Under the pieces are notes generated by a model that saw nothing but the letters and a program-made list of their open reading frames with translations, was not told the origin of the DNA and ran no database searches. A program made the position numbers and the translations under genes. A stretch of DNA of 64,000 nt from Palsa-851 sp035534435 (GTDB taxonomy: Bacteria; Chloroflexota; Dormibacteria; Aeolococcales; Aeolococcaceae): the NCBI GenBank assembly GCA_035534435.1, contig DATLRX010000014.1, positions 1-64,000 of the forward strand, read 5' to 3'. Positions 25,731 through 34,302 of the stretch are shown here, one piece after another (within the stretch, counting starts at the first letter, position 1; each line of letters begins with the position of its first letter).

Positions 25731-26947
25731 GAGGCGCGCACGTGGACCGTCTCACCGACGACGTTGAGCATGTGGTGCACGGTGTCGAAGTCGGGATGGG
25801 CCATGCGGATCCAGGCGTTCGCCATGTAGCCGGCCTCGACCGGCTGAGTCGCGGTGCCACTGGGAAGGTGCGTGTCCAGGATCCACTGGCCGAACTGGCG
25901 CTGTATGTCTTCGAGTCCCTCGTAGTGCGTGATCGTCCCGTCGCGATCCGGCCGGAGCGCGACGATTCCCGCGGACAGGCGGCGCGACAGCGGCCGGTCG
26001 ACCGCGTGATGGACGATCGTGTTCGCCCACTCGCGGTAGATGTCGATGTCGTTCCCCGCCGCGTAGAGGTCCCAGGCGCGAACACCGGGCGGACGGCAGC
26101 CGATCTCGCTGAAGCGCAAGCCCTTGGGTCCGAAGAACCACTCCATGTGCGTCGCCGACGTGCCGATGCCGAGCGCGTCGATGGCACGCAGCCCGAGCTC
26201 GCGCACCTGCTCGTAGTCGCGGTTGGTGTCGACCTGGTTCGTCGAGACGAACTGCGGGCTGATCCAGCGCTCGCGCATCGCCTCGAGCACGTTCGGGAAG
26301 TAGTGCGAGATGAAGTCGTACGCGGGGTGGCCGTCGATGCTGATGGTGTCGTAGAAGCCTTCGTGGCCCTCGACGAACTCCTCCACCGCCACGTCCTGCG
26401 CGCCGGATGCGCCGAGCGCCGCAAGCGCCCGCTCGAGCTCGGCATCGGAGTCGACCCGGCTCGTCCCGGATGCCCCCGCCGCCGCACGCGGTTTGAGGAT
26501 GAGCGGGTACCCGACCTGCGCGGCAAACGCCAGCACCTCTGCGGAGGAGCTCGCTCCGGTGGACTGTGCGGTGGCAATCCCGGCATCGCGCAGCGCGTCC
26601 TTCATCGCAGGCTTGTCGCGGCAGAGATATGCCGTGCGGACCGACGTCCCGGGAATGCCGCACGCCTCGCGCGCGTGGGCCGCCGACATCGTGTGCGCCT
26701 CGATGGTCGACTCGAGCGCGTCGATCCAGACCCTGCTCTGGGCAAAGCGCACGGCCTCCACCAGGGCGTCGACGTCCGTGACGTTGGGGACCTGCTGGTA
26801 GTGGAACATCCAGTCGCGAAGCTCCTGGTCGAGGAAGTCGACCGGGCGCTCGCCGATGCCGATGACGTTGGCTCCCGCGGCAGCGAGTCCGCGCACGAAC
26901 TCGCGCTGGTTCGGCGGAAAGGCCGGCTCGACGAAGATGATGTTCAC
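25727..26947 (-). CDS. ATP-grasp ligase, paralogue A
   Basis: A 406-residue ATP-grasp enzyme, a family that joins a carboxylate (as acyl phosphate) to an amine. An N-terminal Rossmann-like domain (MNIIFVEPAFPPNQREFVRG) is followed by the ATP-binding Lys in LILKPRAAAGASG, the adenine-side strand VAVEEFVEGHEG, and the metal region THMEWF ... FSEIGCRPPG. The Glu of HMEW and Glu-x3-Arg-Pro-Pro-Gly are shared with two paralogues encoded divergently 65 bases away. The canonical Asn of the metal motif is not obvious. Substrate unknown; carbamoyl-phosphate-synthase-like or L-amino acid ligase-like chemistry is likely. GTG start with TAGGAT 7 bases upstream. Confidence 0.85.
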   Translation of the reverse strand: MNIIFVEPAFPPNQREFVRGLAAAGANVIGIGERPVDFLDQELRDWMFHYQQVPNVTDVDALVEAVRFAQSRVWIDALESTIEAHTMSAAHAREACGIPGTSVRTAYLCRDKPAMKDALRDAGIATAQSTGASSSAEVLAFAAQVGYPLILKPRAAAGASGTSRVDSDAELERALAALGASGAQDVAVEEFVEGHEGFYDTISIDGHPAYDFISHYFPNVLEAMRERWISPQFVSTNQVDTNRDYEQVRELGLRAIDALGIGTSATHMEWFFGPKGLRFSEIGCRPPGVRAWDLYAAGNDIDIYREWANTIVHHAVDRPLSRRLSAGIVALRPDRDGTITHYEGLEDIQRQFGQWILDTHLPSGTATQPVEAGYMANAWIRMAHPDFDTVHHMLNVVGETVHVRAS

Positions 26948-26954
26948 GCGGGAG

Positions 26955-26960
26955 ATCCTA
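26955..26960 (-). promoter_or_regulatory. -10 hexamer for ATP-grasp paralogue A
   Basis: TAGGAT on the minus strand ends 7 bases before the GTG at 26947. Confidence 0.4.
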
Positions 26961-26995
26961 CCCGCAGCAGGCCACGGTCCTGAGGCCCGGCTGCC

Positions 26996-27001
26996 TACAC
27001 T
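26996..27001 (+). promoter_or_regulatory. -10 hexamer for ATP-grasp paralogues B and C
   Basis: TACACT ends 11 bases before the ATG at 27013. With the opposite TAGGAT only 35 bases away, both halves of the island start from one short divergent promoter region, so joint regulation is possible. Confidence 0.35.
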
Positions 27002-27012
27002 CGCGGCGTCAC

Positions 27013-28242
27013 ATGCCGAATGCCGTGTTCGTCGCCCCGTTCCTCCTGCCCGCGACCGTGCGCTTCATCGCGGCCGCAGCGTCGCTCCCCGATGTCCGGC
27101 TCGGGCTGATCAGCCAGGACCCTGAACAGCGTCTCGGCGACGATCTCCGTACCGCGCTTGCCGGCCATTTCCGGGTGAACGACGGCACCGATCCGCAGCA
27201 GATCGCCGATGCGACGCGCGCGCTCTCACGTCATCTCGGGGGCGTCGACCGGCTCATCGGGATGCTCGAACAGCTGCAGGTGCCCCTCGGCGAGGTGCGC
27301 GACGCACTCGCGATCCCCGGCATGGGCGCGGAGGTCGCCAGGAACTTTCGCGACAAGGCACGGATGAAGACCGTCTTCGAAACGCACGGCGTTCCCTGCG
27401 CCCGTCACCGCCTCGTGCACGATGCCGGCGAGGCGCAGGCGGCCGCGGCGGAGCTTGGCTATCCCGTCGTCGCCAAGCCGCCTGCAGGCGCCGGCGCACG
27501 CTCGACCTTTCGCATCGACGGCGACGAGCACCTCGGTGAGTGGCTCCGGGCCGACCCGCCGAGCGACCACGTCCCGGTCCTCCTCGAGCAGATGGTCGTC
27601 GGCGAAGAGCACAGCTTCGACAGCGTGCTGATCGACGGGGAATGCGTCTGGCATTCAATCTCGCGATACCTGCCGACACCGCTCGAGGTGCTCGAGAACC
27701 CCTGGATCCAGTGGGCTGTGCTGCTCCCACGCGACATCGCGACGCCGGAGTACGACGTCATCCGCAGTGAGGGCGTGCGCGGGCTTCGCGCGCTGGGACT
27801 GCGCACGGGACTCACGCACATGGAGTGGTTCCGTCGCGCCGGCGACGACATCGCGATCAGTGAGGTCGCGGCGCGACCGCCGGGTGCCCAGTTCACCTCG
27901 CTGCTGTCGTACGCGCATGACATCGACATGTACGCGGCGTGGGCGCGGCTCGAGATCTCCGGCACCTTCGAGCCGCCCGAGCGGCGCTACTCGGTCGGGG
28001 CGGCATACCTGCGCGGCCAGGGAAGCGGCACAGTGCTCGCTGTGCACGGGCTCGACGTCCTTCAGCGCGAGCTCGGCGACATCGTCGTCGAGGCCGTGGT
28101 CCCGCGCCCGGGGCAGGCCTCAACCGGCACGTACGAGGGCGAAGGGCACGTCGTGCTGCGCCATCCCGACACCGGGGTCGTCGAAGCGGGGTTGCGCCGA
28201 GTCGTCGAGGTTGCACGGGTCGAGCTCGGAGAGATGTCGTGA
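27013..28242 (+). CDS. ATP-grasp ligase, paralogue B
   Basis: A 409-residue ATP-grasp protein with the same plan as paralogue A. It has an N-terminal alpha/beta domain (FVAPFLLPATVRFIAAAASL), the central Lys in VVAKPPAGAGARSTFRI, VLLEQMVVGEEHSFDSVL, and the metal region LTHMEWF ... ISEVAARPPGAQF. The C-terminal lid ends in a repeated GHVVLRHPDTGVV element. It is followed by paralogue C with a 4-base GTGA overlap, so the two are translated as a coupled pair and may act on successive steps or as a heteromer. Confidence 0.85.
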   Translation: MPNAVFVAPFLLPATVRFIAAAASLPDVRLGLISQDPEQRLGDDLRTALAGHFRVNDGTDPQQIADATRALSRHLGGVDRLIGMLEQLQVPLGEVRDALAIPGMGAEVARNFRDKARMKTVFETHGVPCARHRLVHDAGEAQAAAAELGYPVVAKPPAGAGARSTFRIDGDEHLGEWLRADPPSDHVPVLLEQMVVGEEHSFDSVLIDGECVWHSISRYLPTPLEVLENPWIQWAVLLPRDIATPEYDVIRSEGVRGLRALGLRTGLTHMEWFRRAGDDIAISEVAARPPGAQFTSLLSYAHDIDMYAAWARLEISGTFEPPERRYSVGAAYLRGQGSGTVLAVHGLDVLQRELGDIVVEAVVPRPGQASTGTYEGEGHVVLRHPDTGVVEAGLRRVVEVARVELGEMS

Positions 28243-29462
28243 CCGCGACCGTGTTGATGATCTCTCCGGGCTACCCGGCCGAGATGCCCTTCTTCACGCG
28301 CGGTCTGGCTCGCGCCGGCGCACGCGTCATCGGTGCCGGCGACCAACCCGTCATGGCGTTGCCGGAGATGGCGCGCGACCACCTCATGGACTACTGGCAG
28401 ACCCCGTCGTTCGCGCACGAGGACGCGATCGTGCACGAGGTCGCACAGCGCGCGGCGGGGCTCCGCATCGATGTCGTGGCATCGCTGTGGGAGCCGACGA
28501 TGCTGCTCGCGGCGCGCATTCGCGAACGCCTCGGCATTCCGGGGATGACCGTCGAGCAGACCATCCCCTTCCGTGACAAGGAGACGATGAAGCAGGTGCT
28601 CGACGCGGCGGGGATTCGCACGCCACACCACTACCGCTCGGGAACCGCCGCGGGCGTCCGCGAGGCGGTGGAACGCATCGGCTATCCGATCATCGTCAAG
28701 CCGATCGCCGGAGCCGGGTCCGCGAGCACGTTTCGTGTCGATGGCCCCGAGGACCTGGAGCGCGTGCTCCCGCAGCTGCGACATGTCGCGGAGGTCAGCG
28801 TCGAGGAGTTCATCGACGGCTCGGAGTACACGTACGACACCATCTGCTCGGACGGTGAGGTGCTGTTCGACAACGTCTGCTGGTACCGGCCACGTCCGCT
28901 CATCGCGCGTCAGCTGGAGTGGATCAGCCCCGTCACCGTGGTCATGCGCGACATCGATGCGGCGAACCTCGCAAACGGACGCTCGATGGGACGCGACGTC
29001 CTGCGGGCGCTCGGATTCCACGACGGCTTCACGCACATGGAGTGGTTCCGCACCGCGAGCGGCGAGGTGGTCTTCGGAGAGATCGGGGCGCGCCCGGCGG
29101 GCGCGCGCACCGTCGACACCATGAACTTCGCGAACGACGTGGACCTGTTCCAGCAATGTGCGGAGGCGGTCCTCCACGGGCGCCTGTCCGAGCCGATCGA
29201 ACGCCGGTACAACGCCGCGTCCATCTTCAAACGCGCGCAGGGAGGTGGACGCATCGCGCGCATCGAGGGACTCTCCAACCTGCTCGGCGACTACGGCGAA
29301 TGGATCTGCGCGATCGATCTGCTTCCCATCGGCGCGCCGCGGCGCGACTGGCTCATGACCCTGATCTCCGACGGCATGGTGATCGTTCGGCACCCGGACC
29401 TGGACACCTGCATCGAGATCGCCGACCGGTTCGCGACGGAGCTGCAGATCTACGCGGACTGA
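28239..29462 (+). CDS. ATP-grasp ligase, paralogue C
   Basis: A 407-residue ATP-grasp protein. Features in order: TVLMISPGYPAEMPFFTRGL at the N terminus, VKPIAGAGSASTFRV with the ATP-binding Lys, VEEFIDGSEYTYDTI, and FTHMEWF ... FGEIGARPAGART. The GTG at 28239 overlaps the stop of paralogue B. Downstream there is a 300-base stretch with only a regulator remnant. The three paralogues are as distant from each other as separate enzyme families usually are, so different substrates are likely. Exact substrates cannot be inferred. Confidence 0.85.
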   Translation: MTATVLMISPGYPAEMPFFTRGLARAGARVIGAGDQPVMALPEMARDHLMDYWQTPSFAHEDAIVHEVAQRAAGLRIDVVASLWEPTMLLAARIRERLGIPGMTVEQTIPFRDKETMKQVLDAAGIRTPHHYRSGTAAGVREAVERIGYPIIVKPIAGAGSASTFRVDGPEDLERVLPQLRHVAEVSVEEFIDGSEYTYDTICSDGEVLFDNVCWYRPRPLIARQLEWISPVTVVMRDIDAANLANGRSMGRDVLRALGFHDGFTHMEWFRTASGEVVFGEIGARPAGARTVDTMNFANDVDLFQQCAEAVLHGRLSEPIERRYNAASIFKRAQGGGRIARIEGLSNLLGDYGEWICAIDLLPIGAPRRDWLMTLISDGMVIVRHPDLDTCIEIADRFATELQIYAD

Positions 29463-29534
29463 CGGTTGCGCGGATGAGTCGCCGGCCGTGGTGCCTGCTG
29501 TCTATCGTCCGGCTTTGGTGCGGTTCGCGCCCGC

Positions 29535-29760
29535 ACCAGCACCATGGCGACGGCGAAGCGCGATCGGTGGCGCCGGACGCGCGTTCGTCGCCTCGGCGTT
29601 CGCGCGGAGCTTCGCGAGCGTCTGGATGAGGTGCTCACGGTCGGCTTCGCTGATGCCATCCGTCGGGTCGATCGAGGTTGCGTGCACCTGGGCAAGCATC
29701 GGACCGACGAGCGCCCGAGCCTCGCCCGTGATGAGGACGTGCGAGCGAGGTGCAGCAGAA
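29535..29760 (-). pseudogene. MarR-type regulator C-terminal remnant
   Basis: On the minus strand the frame reads RSHVLITGEARALVGPMLAQ followed by VHATSIDPTDGISEADREHL and IQTLAKLRANAEA. This resembles the last wing strand and the dimerisation helices of MarR-family regulators. The DNA-binding helix-turn-helix is absent; upstream the frame meets the end of the hydrolase gene. It occupies most of the otherwise empty 29463-29768 stretch. A truncated regulator is my reading, at modest confidence; a small expressed ORF from ATG 29699 cannot be excluded. Confidence 0.4.
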
Positions 29761-29768
29761 CCTCGCCC

Positions 29769-30821
29769 TCAGCTCGCGGATGCCAGGAACTCGAAGAACA
29801 GCGTCTTCCAGCGCTCTGCCGCGTCGAACAGCGGACCGTGCCCGGAGCCCTCGAACATCTCGATGCGCACTCGACCACCCGAGTCCCGATAGCGCTCGAG
29901 CACAGCGCGGATCTGCGCCACCATCGGCTGCGGGGCGAAGACCTCGTCTCCCGGCCAGCCCGGGATGACGCCCATCCTGCCGAGGGTGCCCATCTCCCAC
30001 GCGGAGTTGTCGGAGACCACGATGTCAGCGGTGCCGTGCGTCCAGAGGACCGGCGGCTTGGGATCGACGTCGACGATGCCGGACCAGTTGCAGTATTTCC
30101 CCGACAGCGCATTGAGGATGCCGCGCGTTCCCGGGGCGATGCCCGGCCAGTTCTCGGAGGTCGTCGTGTCGCCGGGGTACCCGTCATCGCCGGTCTCCGA
30201 CTTGAGGATCTCCTCGACGAGCATGTCCTCACGGTCTGCCGGCTCGCGATGCGCCGGCGCCCAGTACGAGCTGTTCATGACATTGCGCGGCGACACCGGC
30301 GAGCCCGACGAGGTGTCGTGCGCCGCGATGTGCTGCGTGAACTCGGCATTGCCCGTGCCTCCCCCCGAACCCGCGTAGTCGGGGAAGCAGGGCGTCCCGT
30401 CGAGCCGCACACCGCCGAAGCCGTACGGCGACACCGGGTCGATGAAGGTGAGGGATGCAACCGGACGGTCCTGCGCGTAGTTCGCGATTGCCGCGCCGCC
30501 GGTCGACCATCCGACGAGATGCACCGGTCGGGTGATCCCGAGCGCGCGGACGAGGGAGAATGTGTCGTCAGCCCAGTCGCGCAACCCGCGCGTGGCATCG
30601 ATCGGGATGCGCTCCGTGTCGCCGAATCCGCGCATGTCCGGTGCGATGCACCGGTAGCGCTCCGGCGCGGCGACCATCACGTGCTCCCAGAAGCGGCTCG
30701 TGGCGAGGTTGCCGTGGATGAGAACGACGGGTATGCCGTCTGACGGTCCCGACTCGATGTAGCGCATGCGCAGACGATCGGTCTGCGCCGTTGCCCCACG
30801 AACGCCGTCCGGGAGGTTCAT
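29769..30821 (-). CDS. Alpha/beta hydrolase
   Basis: A 350-residue alpha/beta hydrolase with IPVVLIHGNLATSRFWEHV (oxyanion loop), APDMRGFGDTE, the nucleophile elbow LVGWSTGGAAIANY (Ser), PVLWTHGTADIVV (acid) and FEGSGHGPLFDAAE (His). It is longer than simple members because of a lid of about 90 residues between strands 6 and 7. It follows the GCS2-type ligase gene by 18 bases and is probably cotranscribed with it and the fourth ATP-grasp gene. Likely an esterase, amidase or peptidase for the product of the island; the substrate is unknown. Confidence 0.83.
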   Translation of the reverse strand: MNLPDGVRGATAQTDRLRMRYIESGPSDGIPVVLIHGNLATSRFWEHVMVAAPERYRCIAPDMRGFGDTERIPIDATRGLRDWADDTFSLVRALGITRPVHLVGWSTGGAAIANYAQDRPVASLTFIDPVSPYGFGGVRLDGTPCFPDYAGSGGGTGNAEFTQHIAAHDTSSGSPVSPRNVMNSSYWAPAHREPADREDMLVEEILKSETGDDGYPGDTTTSENWPGIAPGTRGILNALSGKYCNWSGIVDVDPKPPVLWTHGTADIVVSDNSAWEMGTLGRMGVIPGWPGDEVFAPQPMVAQIRAVLERYRDSGGRVRIEMFEGSGHGPLFDAAERWKTLFFEFLASAS

Positions 30822-30839
30822 CCCATCAGCTCCGGCAGC

Positions 30840-32033
30840 TCAGTCCGCGGCGGCGACCGCGCGCGTGCCCACCGCCTGCAGCGACTGGGCACGCGGCGCG
30901 GGCCTATCGCTGCGCAGCTCCTCGATGAGGCCGTCGACGACGTCGCGGAGCGACCCACCCGCGTCGACGATCTCGCGCTGGCGGATGTAGCTCGACCCGC
31001 GCTCCATGATGTCCATCGCGCCGCGGAGCTCAGCCGTGCAGCCGAGCCGCGCAGCCACCGGCGTCAGATCCTCGACCAGCTCGCGGATGGCCTGGCGCAA
31101 CGGAACGGTGGTGCCGCCTTCGTCGACGATGATCGACGCGTCGAGACCGTGCCGCGCCGCGCGCCACTTGTTCTCGCGTACGAGCCAGGCGCGTGGAGTC
31201 GGCAGCGTGTAGCCGCGGTCGATCATGGTGTCGAACTGGTGCACCAGGCACTGGCTCAACGCGGCGACGACACCGACCTCGCGCAGCGTCGGGATGCCGT
31301 CGCACACGCGGATCTCGACCGTGCCGAAGCTCGGATGCGGACGGATGTCCCACCAGACCTCGCGAATCGTCTTGATGGTGTGCGACGAGATCAGCGTGTC
31401 CATGAGCTGCTCGAACTGCGGCCATCCACTCAGCTGCCACGGCGGGCCGGCCGTCGGCAGGCTCTCGAACACCTTGGAGCGCCACGAGGCCATGCCGGTG
31501 TCATGCCCCATCCAGTACGGGCTCGACGCCGACAGCGCGAGGAAATGCGGGATGTACGCGGAGAGCGCGTTGACCATCGCGATGGCCTTCTCCCCGCTTC
31601 GCACGCCGACGTGGACGTGGATGCCGAAGATCTGCATCTGCTTCGCGGGCCATTGCATGTCGTTGACGAGCCGCTGATAGCGCGGGTCGGGACTGATCTC
31701 CTGGAGGGCCGGGTCGCTGAATGGATGCGTCCCCGAGCACATGAGGTCGAGGTTGCGCGGCTCGGTGTGCTGTCGCAACTCGGCCATCGTCGCGGCGAGA
31801 TCCGCGACCGCGGCGCCGGCGTTCTCGCAGATACCGGTGATGATCTCCACCGTCGACTGAAGGAGCTCCTTCTTGGCCTTCGGATGGCCGGCTTCACCGA
31901 ACGGATCGCCCATCTCCGTGAGGATCTCGTGCGCCCCCTTGACGAGCTCGCGCGAGTCGTGATCGATGAGCTCGAGCTCCATCTCCACGCCGATCGTGGG
32001 GCGAGGGCTGGAGACGAATTCGATCATGGTCAT
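30840..32033 (-). CDS. GCS2-type carboxylate-amine ligase
   Basis: Glutamine-synthetase-fold ligase of the GCS2/YbdK family, 397 residues, which forms gamma-glutamyl or similar amide bonds with ATP. Visible motifs are TIGVEMELELID at the N terminus, IFGIHVHVGVRSGEKAI with metal-binding His residues, and FGTVEIRVCDGIP. The ATG at 32033 (MTMIEF) is 13 bases after the previous stop; a longer open frame upstream is not supported. Members may be true glutamate-cysteine ligases or may use other amino acids. Being sandwiched between an ATP-grasp gene and a hydrolase argues for a dedicated peptide pathway over general glutathione synthesis. Confidence 0.88.
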   Translation of the reverse strand: MTMIEFVSSPRPTIGVEMELELIDHDSRELVKGAHEILTEMGDPFGEAGHPKAKKELLQSTVEIITGICENAGAAVADLAATMAELRQHTEPRNLDLMCSGTHPFSDPALQEISPDPRYQRLVNDMQWPAKQMQIFGIHVHVGVRSGEKAIAMVNALSAYIPHFLALSASSPYWMGHDTGMASWRSKVFESLPTAGPPWQLSGWPQFEQLMDTLISSHTIKTIREVWWDIRPHPSFGTVEIRVCDGIPTLREVGVVAALSQCLVHQFDTMIDRGYTLPTPRAWLVRENKWRAARHGLDASIIVDEGGTTVPLRQAIRELVEDLTPVAARLGCTAELRGAMDIMERGSSYIRQREIVDAGGSLRDVVDGLIEELRSDRPAPRAQSLQAVGTRAVAAAD

Positions 32034-32046
32034 GGGGAACTGGACT

Positions 32047-33291
32047 CTACGCCGCAGTCGCGCGCTGATCGTGAGCCCACGCGGCGAGCAGTCCCCGGAA
32101 ATGCGCGATGAACTGATCGTGCTCGTGCGCGGGGAAGGTCGTGCGGACGGTCTCGACGATGATCCGGTCGAACTCGGGGCTCTCGACCCAGGCCACCGAC
32201 AGCTCATCGATGTGCCCGAGGTGGCGGTCGCAGAACTCGGTGTACCGGTCGACCTCGAGCTGCCGGTCGGCGATGCGCCGGTACCCGGCGAGCTTCTCCT
32301 CGTAGCTGAGGTCGGCGCGATCCGCGATCGCGAAGTATTCCTCGGTGTCGAGGTCGACGGACTGGTGGCGTCCGGTGACGCAGCAGAACACGACCCACTT
32401 GAGCAGCGTCCGGATCGCCCACGGGAAGTAGTAGTGCAGGCTCGTGAGCGCGAGGTCCGGCGTGGCGTTCGCGTAGTCGATGGGATACACATCGTCGCCG
32501 CGGATCAGCGTCTCGCAGCTGTTGAGCTCCCAGCGGAAGAATGCGTTGACGGTGCGCAGGATGCTCACCACCTCGTTGCCGGCTCGCGGCTCCAGGAAGT
32601 TGTGCTCGACGGAGTAGCGCTCGTGCATCGGACGCTCGGGATGAAAGTTCAGCACCATGACCTCGGCGCCGATGCCGAGACTGCGCGCGAACGCGTCGTA
32701 TCCATCCACCGCCGCCTGCAGGTGCATGAGGCGTTGCTCGGACTCGTCGTACGCCCGGTACAGCGTCGCCGAGTCCTCGATGCGCGAGACGCCGACCCAC
32801 GCCCCGCCGTCAAACGGCTTCATGTACAACGGCATGCCGACCGCACCGGCAACCGCCTCGAGGTCGAAGTAGCGGAGATAGCGCTGCGCCGTCCCGGCAA
32901 AACGGGGGTTGTCGGGTGGGGTCTTGTTGGGCAGCATCCACGTCTCCGGTACCTTGAGACCGAGCCGGATCATCGCGCAGTACGCGGCGTGCTTCTCCAT
33001 GGCCTGGAACGTGAACGGGTTGTTCAGCAGGTGGACGCGATCCATGAGGGTGACCTTCTTGAGCCACTCGCGCGGCATCGGATACCACCACCCGAGCCGG
33101 TCGATCACCAGGGACTGCCGCGGGCGCATGCGCAGGTCGAAGGGCTCGATCGTCATCCGCTCGGTGGTGAACCGGTGCGTCTCCCCGCCCTCGCGCACGG
33201 TGAGGTCCGCGCGTCCGAGCAGGGCCTCGAACGCGGCAGGCCAGTCCTCCTCGACCCCGAGCAGCATGCCGATGAGATGGGTCGTTGGCAT
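32047..33291 (-). CDS. RimK-like ATP-grasp ligase (fourth of the island)
   Basis: A 414-residue ATP-grasp protein of a different subfamily from the three paralogues. ATP-binding elements are PLYMKPFDGGAWVGVSRI (Lys) and EVMVLNFHPERPMHE. The metal-binding end is NSCETLIRGDDVYPIDYANA, with Glu, Asp and Asn in the canonical order Glu...Asp-x2-Asn. The C-terminal 120 residues are helical (FPWAIRTLLKWVVFCC and beyond) and lack a named domain. ATG 33291 is preferred over GTG 33318 because CATACT lies 10 bases upstream. First gene of a three-gene unit with GCS2 and a hydrolase. Confidence 0.82.
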   Translation of the reverse strand: MPTTHLIGMLLGVEEDWPAAFEALLGRADLTVREGGETHRFTTERMTIEPFDLRMRPRQSLVIDRLGWWYPMPREWLKKVTLMDRVHLLNNPFTFQAMEKHAAYCAMIRLGLKVPETWMLPNKTPPDNPRFAGTAQRYLRYFDLEAVAGAVGMPLYMKPFDGGAWVGVSRIEDSATLYRAYDESEQRLMHLQAAVDGYDAFARSLGIGAEVMVLNFHPERPMHERYSVEHNFLEPRAGNEVVSILRTVNAFFRWELNSCETLIRGDDVYPIDYANATPDLALTSLHYYFPWAIRTLLKWVVFCCVTGRHQSVDLDTEEYFAIADRADLSYEEKLAGYRRIADRQLEVDRYTEFCDRHLGHIDELSVAWVESPEFDRIIVETVRTTFPAHEHDQFIAHFRGLLAAWAHDQRATAA

Positions 33292-33345
33292 TGTGCATGG
33301 GAGTATGCGATCCCCCACTCGCGAAGTGCAGACTGCCGTCCCGCG

Positions 33346-34236
33346 TCAGCTCCGAGTGCCGCGGCTCCCGCGTGAGTGCGGCGAAGGTGGCTCCGCCGCT
33401 CGGTTCTCGAGCGTCGCCTCCAGGCGGAGGGTGCGCTCGAACGCGGCCCACACCGCGTCGCTCACGACGGTGCGGAGCCCACCGCGCTCGAGCTGGTACA
33501 GCGCCTCTGCGGACGTGCCCCCGGGTGAGGTGACCATGTCGCGCAGCTCCGCCACGTGTTTCCCGCTCTGCAATGCGAATTCGGCGCTCCCCTGCATCGT
33601 GTCGAGGACCAGCTCACGTGCGACATGCCGGGGGAACCCGAGGTGGACCGCCGCGTCGGTGAGCGCCTCGATGAACAGGAAGATGTACGTCGGCCCCGTG
33701 CCGCTGACCGCCGTGGCCATGGCCACCTGGCGTTCGTCATGCACCTCGAATTCCCGGCCGAGGGCCGCCAGCATCGCGCGAGTGCGCGCCTTGCCGCGCA
33801 CATCGACCTGCTCTGTCGCGAACCAGACGGTCACGCCCCGGCCGATCTGCGCCGGGGTGTTCGGCATCGAGCGCACCACCGCCGCGTGATCGAGGCCCCG
33901 GCCGAGCGCGGTCGTGCTCGCGCCGGCGATGACGCTGATGACGAGCTGTTCGGGACGCAGCGACCCGCGCAACTCCGCCATGACGCCGCCGAGCATCTGG
34001 GGTTTGACGGCGAGGAGCACGATGTCCGTGTCCCGCGCCGCCTCGCGATTGTCAGAGGTCGTCCGGACCCCATGCGCCGCCATCAGCGAATCCCGCCGCT
34101 CGGACCGAGGGTGCGTGCAGATCACGTCGGCAGGTGCGATCAGCTCGCGTTCGAGCAATCCCGCCAGCATCGCCTCGGCCATGACGCCGGTGCCGACGAT
34201 GCCCAGCCGTGTTCCCCGGAGGCTTTCAGCGCTCAT
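33346..34236 (-). CDS. proC: Pyrroline-5-carboxylate reductase
   Basis: Last step of proline synthesis: NAD(P)H-dependent reduction of pyrroline-5-carboxylate. The 296-residue protein has the Rossmann start LGIVGTGVMAEAML, VLLAVKPQMLGGVM, VRSMPNTPAQIGRGVT and the ProC signature region SGTGPTYIFLFIEAL, followed by VTSPGGTSAEAL. ATG 34236 is chosen because TAATGT ends 9 bases upstream; the in-frame GTG at 34245 would abut that hexamer. It is 54 bases upstream of the fourth ATP-grasp gene on the same strand, so transcription may continue into the island. Confidence 0.94.
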   Translation of the reverse strand: MSAESLRGTRLGIVGTGVMAEAMLAGLLERELIAPADVICTHPRSERRDSLMAAHGVRTTSDNREAARDTDIVLLAVKPQMLGGVMAELRGSLRPEQLVISVIAGASTTALGRGLDHAAVVRSMPNTPAQIGRGVTVWFATEQVDVRGKARTRAMLAALGREFEVHDERQVAMATAVSGTGPTYIFLFIEALTDAAVHLGFPRHVARELVLDTMQGSAEFALQSGKHVAELRDMVTSPGGTSAEALYQLERGGLRTVVSDAVWAAFERTLRLEATLENRAAEPPSPHSRGSRGTRS

Positions 34237-34245
34237 GAGCGCCAC

Positions 34246-34251
34246 ACATTA
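34246..34251 (-). promoter_or_regulatory. -10 hexamer for proC
   Basis: TAATGT on the minus strand ends 9 bases before the ATG at 34236 and immediately before the alternative GTG, so it decides the start in favour of the ATG. Confidence 0.4.
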
Positions 34252-34302
34252 CCGCCACCATTCCCCGGCGGGTTCCGCGTCCCGTGCCATGATCGTTGAG
34301 CG

